Assembly: GCA_029939965.1 (NCBI GenBank)
Contig: JAOZRY010000022.1
Span: 1 to 15,875 of the forward strand
DNA from: Bacteroidales bacterium
GTDB lineage: Bacteria; Bacteroidota; Bacteroidia; Bacteroidales; 4484-276
Length of the DNA stretch: 15,875 nucleotides
Direction: 5' to 3'
Part shown: one piece after another, positions 13,147 through 15,875 of the stretch
How positions within the stretch are numbered: the first letter of the stretch is position 1
Layout: the number at the start of each line of letters is the position of its first letter
Made by a program: the position numbers and the translations under genes
The notes under the pieces: generated by a model
Seen by the model: only the letters and a program-made list of their open reading frames with translations
Database searches by the model: none
What the model was told of the DNA's origin: nothing

Positions 13147-14589
13147 ATGTTTATGAGAACAATAATCAAAAAGAATGAGCAATTATCAGCAAATTCAAAT
13201 ACCGCCATACTGGTTTCTAATACCAATCATCTCGATGGAAATTTGTTAGACCCTGCCGAACTTGCCTATATTGAAAAGGAGTACAACGAAAACAAGATTG
13301 ATTGTTTTAATTTCAACAGGTTGAATTACTGGATTTTTGTTAGAATCATTAAACAGGAAAAAGAAACCCATAAAACACTCGAACATTTTCGCAAATCGGG
13401 TGATAAATTGCAATCTGAGCTAAACAGTCTGAAACTGACTTCAATAACTCTTCAAGGTGAGGGTATTTCCGGCAATGAAATTTTATCTTTTGCTGAAGGC
13501 ATGGCTCTGGGAAATTATCAGTTCATCAAATATTTCAAAGATAAAACTGAGAAAAAAAACAGTTTAAAAACGATTGGAATTTTTTCGGAAAATATTGAGA
13601 AAAATCAAATCGAAGAATTGAATATTGTTAATGAAGCTGTATGCAAAGCCCGGGATTTAGTAAATGAACCTGTGATGTATCTCAATGCAGTTAACCTTGC
13701 CGAACAATTTACTTTAATGGCAATGGATAGCGGAATAAAGATTAATGTTTTCAACAAAAAGAAAATCGAAAGCCTTAAAATGGGAGGGCTTCTGTCGGTA
13801 AATAAGGGAAGCATCGACCCACCAACGTTCACTGTAATGGAGTGGAATCCGGGAAATTCTATAAATGAAAAACCTTTGGTTCTGGTTGGAAAAGGAGTGG
13901 TTTATGATACCGGTGGGCTCAATATTAAAACCGGGAAATTCATGGAAGAAATGAAATCAGACATGGGTGGAGCTGCAATTATAGGAGCCACTATATACGC
14001 TGCAGCCAAGGCAAAGCTACCATTGCACATAATAGCTCTGATCCCGGCAACCGACAACAGATTAAATGGAAATGCATATGTTTCGGGTGATATAATTACC
14101 ATGCACAACGGCCTTACAGTGGAGGTAATTAATACTGATGCAGAAGGTAGAATGATTCTGGCAGATGCACTGAGCTATGCTCAAAAATATGACCCTGAAC
14201 TTGTGATAGATGCTGCTACTCTCACAGGATCAGCACAACGTGCCATTGGCAAATATGGAATAGTTGCCATGCAATCGCAAGCCCACGAAGCCATGGAAGA
14301 GCTCAAGAAAAGCGGTGATAATGTATATGAACGTATTGCAGAATTTCCTTTCTGGGATGAGTACGCCGACATGATGAAATCGAACATCGCCGACCTTATC
14401 AACGCCGGACCACCTGAAGCAGGAATGATAACAGCAGGAAAGTTTCTTGAAAAATTCACAAACTATCCTTTTATCCATCTCGATATTGCCGGTGTAGCCT
14501 TCGCCGAAAACCGCGACAGTTATCGTAATATGGGTGGAACTGGTTTTGGAGTAAGGTTATTATTTGATTTTCTGAAAAAGCAAAGCTAA
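13147..14589 (+). CDS. pepA: Leucyl aminopeptidase (M17, PepA-type)
   Basis: Cytoplasmic di-metal aminopeptidase that removes N-terminal residues from peptides. The M17 catalytic set is intact: Lys249 (VLVGKGVVYDTGG), Asp254, Lys261 (LNIKTG), Asp272 (KSDMGGAA), and the signature NTDAEGRMILADALSYA (329-345) with Asp331, Glu333 and Arg335. Spacing matches E. coli PepA with a constant offset of 21. The C-terminal HLDIAGVAF and GGTGFGVRLL blocks (444-472) are typical. The N-terminal about 140 residues form the less conserved M17 N-domain. The start is ATG at 13147; the ATG at 13153 (MRTII) is equally possible. It follows a terminator by 26 bp, so it should have its own promoter, though no clear TAnnTTTG was found in the short gap. 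It converges with the rhodanese gene. Confidence 0.92.
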   Translation: MFMRTIIKKNEQLSANSNTAILVSNTNHLDGNLLDPAELAYIEKEYNENKIDCFNFNRLNYWIFVRIIKQEKETHKTLEHFRKSGDKLQSELNSLKLTSITLQGEGISGNEILSFAEGMALGNYQFIKYFKDKTEKKNSLKTIGIFSENIEKNQIEELNIVNEAVCKARDLVNEPVMYLNAVNLAEQFTLMAMDSGIKINVFNKKKIESLKMGGLLSVNKGSIDPPTFTVMEWNPGNSINEKPLVLVGKGVVYDTGGLNIKTGKFMEEMKSDMGGAAIIGATIYAAAKAKLPLHIIALIPATDNRLNGNAYVSGDIITMHNGLTVEVINTDAEGRMILADALSYAQKYDPELVIDAATLTGSAQRAIGKYGIVAMQSQAHEAMEELKKSGDNVYERIAEFPFWDEYADMMKSNIADLINAGPPEAGMITAGKFLEKFTNYPFIHLDIAGVAFAENRDSYRNMGGTGFGVRLLFDFLKKQS

Positions 14590-14635
14590 AAAAACAGAGG
14601 CAAAAATTGGAAACAAGCAAGTAAGTTTATGGTTT

Positions 14636-15088
14636 TTAGCGATACTTTTCAACAGGAAAGCCTTCGTCTTTCCAGGTTTTGAAACCTCCACTTAACAGGT
14701 AAGCACGCTGAAAACCAGATTTATTCATCACAGACCTTACATGTTTCGCCTTTTTTCCCTTCCAGCAATACACTAAATAAGTTTTGTTTTTGTCCAGAGT
14801 ATTAAGCTGTTCCTTAAAATCATCATCTGTGTAACTTACCAAAATTGCATCCTTCAAATGTTCTTGATAATACTCGTTGTGAGTACGAAGATCAATAATT
14901 TGAAAATCGGGATTCTCTGCATTTTTCTCAATAAGATCATAAGCTTCATCTGTGTCGATCATCTTTAAATGCTCCAAACCAACATCTTTCATCACAAAGC
15001 TTATGATAGCCCAAAAAAACAACCCGACAACCACAACGATTAAAATGTAAAAGAACATGGCTCTGATTTTTCTAATTTTATTTTTCAT
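14636..15088 (-). CDS. Membrane-anchored rhodanese-domain protein
   Basis: A 150-residue protein with one N-terminal membrane segment (about 11-33, after a basic KNKIRKIRA start) and a single rhodanese domain (about 42-148): FQIIDLRTHNEYYQEHL (62-78) with the Asp66/Arg68 CH2A-type signature, VYCWKGKKAKHV (107-118) with Cys108 as the persulfide-carrying residue, and LLSGGFKTWKDEGFPVE (131-147). The positive-inside rule suggests the basic N-terminus is cytoplasmic and the domain periplasmic. The active loop CWKGKKAKH is lysine-rich where CRxGxR is common, so it may be a sulfurtransferase or a persulfide carrier with altered preference. An alternative start at Met11 would remove the basic leader. 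No Shine-Dalgarno sequence is seen. It lies downstream of the PepC-type gene on the same strand, 269 bp apart. Confidence 0.85.
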   Translation of the reverse strand: MKNKIRKIRAMFFYILIVVVVGLFFWAIISFVMKDVGLEHLKMIDTDEAYDLIEKNAENPDFQIIDLRTHNEYYQEHLKDAILVSYTDDDFKEQLNTLDKNKTYLVYCWKGKKAKHVRSVMNKSGFQRAYLLSGGFKTWKDEGFPVEKYR

Positions 15089-15154
15089 TATCCAATCAAT
15101 ACTATTGCGTTATTCACCACTACATTGTTTTACCCGGTTCTTAAAGAGTGGGGA

Positions 15155-15357
15155 TTATTTTCCACCACCACCACCTCCTCCTTCTACTACTATTTTTTCA
15201 TTGGGTTTCCAATATGAAATAGATTTGCATATTGTGCTTTAATTTCGTTGAGCTCACCCCATAAAATGATATTATTGTTTTGGGAATGTGTTTCACACTG
15301 TAAACCGGTAAATAATAAGATGAAGGAATAATAACCCCTCCTCCATTTTGGTAAATC
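15155..15357 (-). pseudogene. Possible frame-disrupted coding remnant with glycine tail
   Basis: Directly after the PepC stop and in the same frame, codons from 15357 to 15193 read as protein-like sequence (for example IILWGELNEIKAQYANLF, then HIGNPMKK) and stop at a TAG (15190-15192) that follows six A residues (15193-15198). Shifting by one base at this run gives KIVVEGGGGGGGK and a TAA at 15155-15157. No start codon precedes the readable part in frame. I do not recognise the protein. It may be a decayed gene, a repeat fragment with coding origin, or chance in AT-rich DNA. It fills the 269-bp gap between the PepC-type and rhodanese genes. Confidence 0.3.
15162..15192. repeat. Trinucleotide array (CCA)4(CCT)3 and degenerate TCT/ACT/ATT units
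   Basis: On the plus strand four CCA, three CCT, then TCT, ACT, ACT and ATT units run in step. The minus strand, which is the RNA-like strand for both flanking genes, is therefore GG-rich with seven GG doublets three bases apart. These could form a two-layer G-quadruplex in RNA or encode the glycine run described at 15155-15357. Confidence 0.75.
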
Positions 15358-15875
15358 CTACTCCTCAGGAGCAAACATCGGATCCCATGGAGGAAGCAGC
15401 ACCGGTTCTGATTCAAGAATTTTAAGTACATCAACCGAAATATATTCCTTTTTAATAACGAGTCTGAACATGTATTCATCGAACCAATCATCAGTCATAA
15501 TCAGAAACCCATTAAATCCTGACTTTTGCCCCCAACTGTTTTCCAATAACCATTTTCGGATATTATTATTTTCATCCAGATCCACGCCAACCAAATTCAT
15601 CCCATGTGTAGAACCACTTTCGAAAGTTTGAATACGCTCGGTTTTTGTCATATCAAAATCAACACCGAATAAATCGTTGTAATCATAATTATTTACATCG
15701 AGAGTACCTTCGGTTTTGTTAAGTTGTTTCCCAACATCGCACGAAAAATACATGGCTTGATTGGCAAGGATAGAAGTTTTTGCAAATTTTTTAATCTCGT
15801 CAGCAGGTAAATTAATATATTTCCAGTTTCCACCTTCGTATAAATGCCTGTCGTAGTCGATTTCGTAAAGTTGAT
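15358..15875 (-). CDS. Bleomycin hydrolase/PepC-type C1B aminopeptidase, C-terminal part (cut by window edge)
   Basis: Papain-fold cysteine aminopeptidase of the C1B family (PepC/bleomycin hydrolase), normally a cytoplasmic or exported hexamer. Only the C-terminal 171 residues are in the window; the frame stays open to 15875 and the part with the catalytic Cys lies outside. Visible are DYDRHLYEGGNWKYINLP, NQAMYFSCDVGKQ, the catalytic His of STHGMNLVGVD (codon 15604-15606) and the catalytic Asn of LLENSWGQKSGFNGFLIM (codon 15538-15540), then DDWFDEYMFRLVI. The end, PPWDPMFAPEE, matches the family's PPWDPM terminus, so the stop at 15358 is the natural one. The ATG at 15753 is internal and not the start. 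Whether it has a signal peptide cannot be judged. Confidence 0.92.
   Translation of the reverse strand, partial: QLYEIDYDRHLYEGGNWKYINLPADEIKKFAKTSILANQAMYFSCDVGKQLNKTEGTLDVNNYDYNDLFGVDFDMTKTERIQTFESGSTHGMNLVGVDLDENNNIRKWLLENSWGQKSGFNGFLIMTDDWFDEYMFRLVIKKEYISVDVLKILESEPVLLPPWDPMFAPEE

Noticed and set aside
14585..14640. Inverted repeat GCTAAAAA / TTTTTAGC as a bidirectional terminator between pepA and the rhodanese gene
   Set aside because: The 8-bp AT-rich arms contain the two stop codons and are 40 bp apart, so a stable hairpin is doubtful.
15057..15242. Plus-strand 61-codon open frame with seven prolines
   Set aside because: It overlaps the start of the rhodanese gene antisense and its proline run is just the trinucleotide array read on the other strand; no signal or domain supports it.
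15198..15491. Minus-strand 97-codon open frame
   Set aside because: It overlaps the well-supported PepC-type C-terminus in another frame and has unlikely composition.

Overview
The window looks like chromosomal DNA of a Bacteroidetes bacterium, probably from the Bacteroidales/Marinilabiliales side. The DNA is AT-rich. None of the gene starts I inspected has a clear GGAGG-type ribosome-binding site. Several intergenic gaps carry the Bacteroidetes -7 promoter consensus TAnnTTTG. Gene content fits too: a short-form AMP nucleosidase next to holA, a stand-alone HsdR-N-like protein, holB followed by a PSP1/RicT gene, a C10 (streptopain-like) protease, and PKD-containing secreted proteins. I cannot place the genus.

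Layout. Positions 1-229 hold no gene but carry a degenerate 8-bp-phased repeat array. Then come holA and the AMP nucleosidase gene on the minus strand (an apparent two-gene operon, amn first), a divergent HsdR-N-like gene (+), and a convergent SirB1-type transglutaminase-fold gene (-). From 3596 to 9023 four plus-strand genes encode exported proteins: two paralogous Bax-type glucosaminidases (one soluble, one lipoprotein), a PKD-containing protein, and a large C10 protease. The last two share an unusual C-terminal double-repeat module. A PD-(D/E)XK (Rpn/PDDEXK_2-type) nuclease gene follows. The plus-strand housekeeping block is holB, ricT-like PSP1 and an M17 leucyl aminopeptidase. The right end has two minus-strand genes: a membrane-anchored rhodanese-domain protein and the 3' part of a bleomycin hydrolase/PepC-type C1B peptidase cut by the window edge. 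The 269-bp gap between them is not empty. It holds a trinucleotide array and what reads like a short, frame-disrupted coding remnant ending in a glycine tail.

How the genes fit together. HolA (delta) and HolB (delta') are subunits of the same replication clamp loader, and both lie in this window on either side of the exported-protein cluster. The glucosaminidases probably trim peptidoglycan in the periplasm or at the outer membrane. The C10 protease and its neighbour are probably exported proteins with a common C-terminal module that is not the standard type IX secretion (T9SS) sorting domain. PepA and PepC supply cytoplasmic peptide turnover. No rRNA, tRNA, CRISPR array, intact insertion sequence or phage gene was seen.

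The most interesting items are the shared C-terminal double-repeat with two conserved cysteines (proteins at 5168 and 6540), the frame-disrupted glycine-tail remnant at 15155-15357, and the octamer repeats at 23-145 and 2138-2161. No complete, clearly new multi-gene system is demonstrable from the sequence alone.
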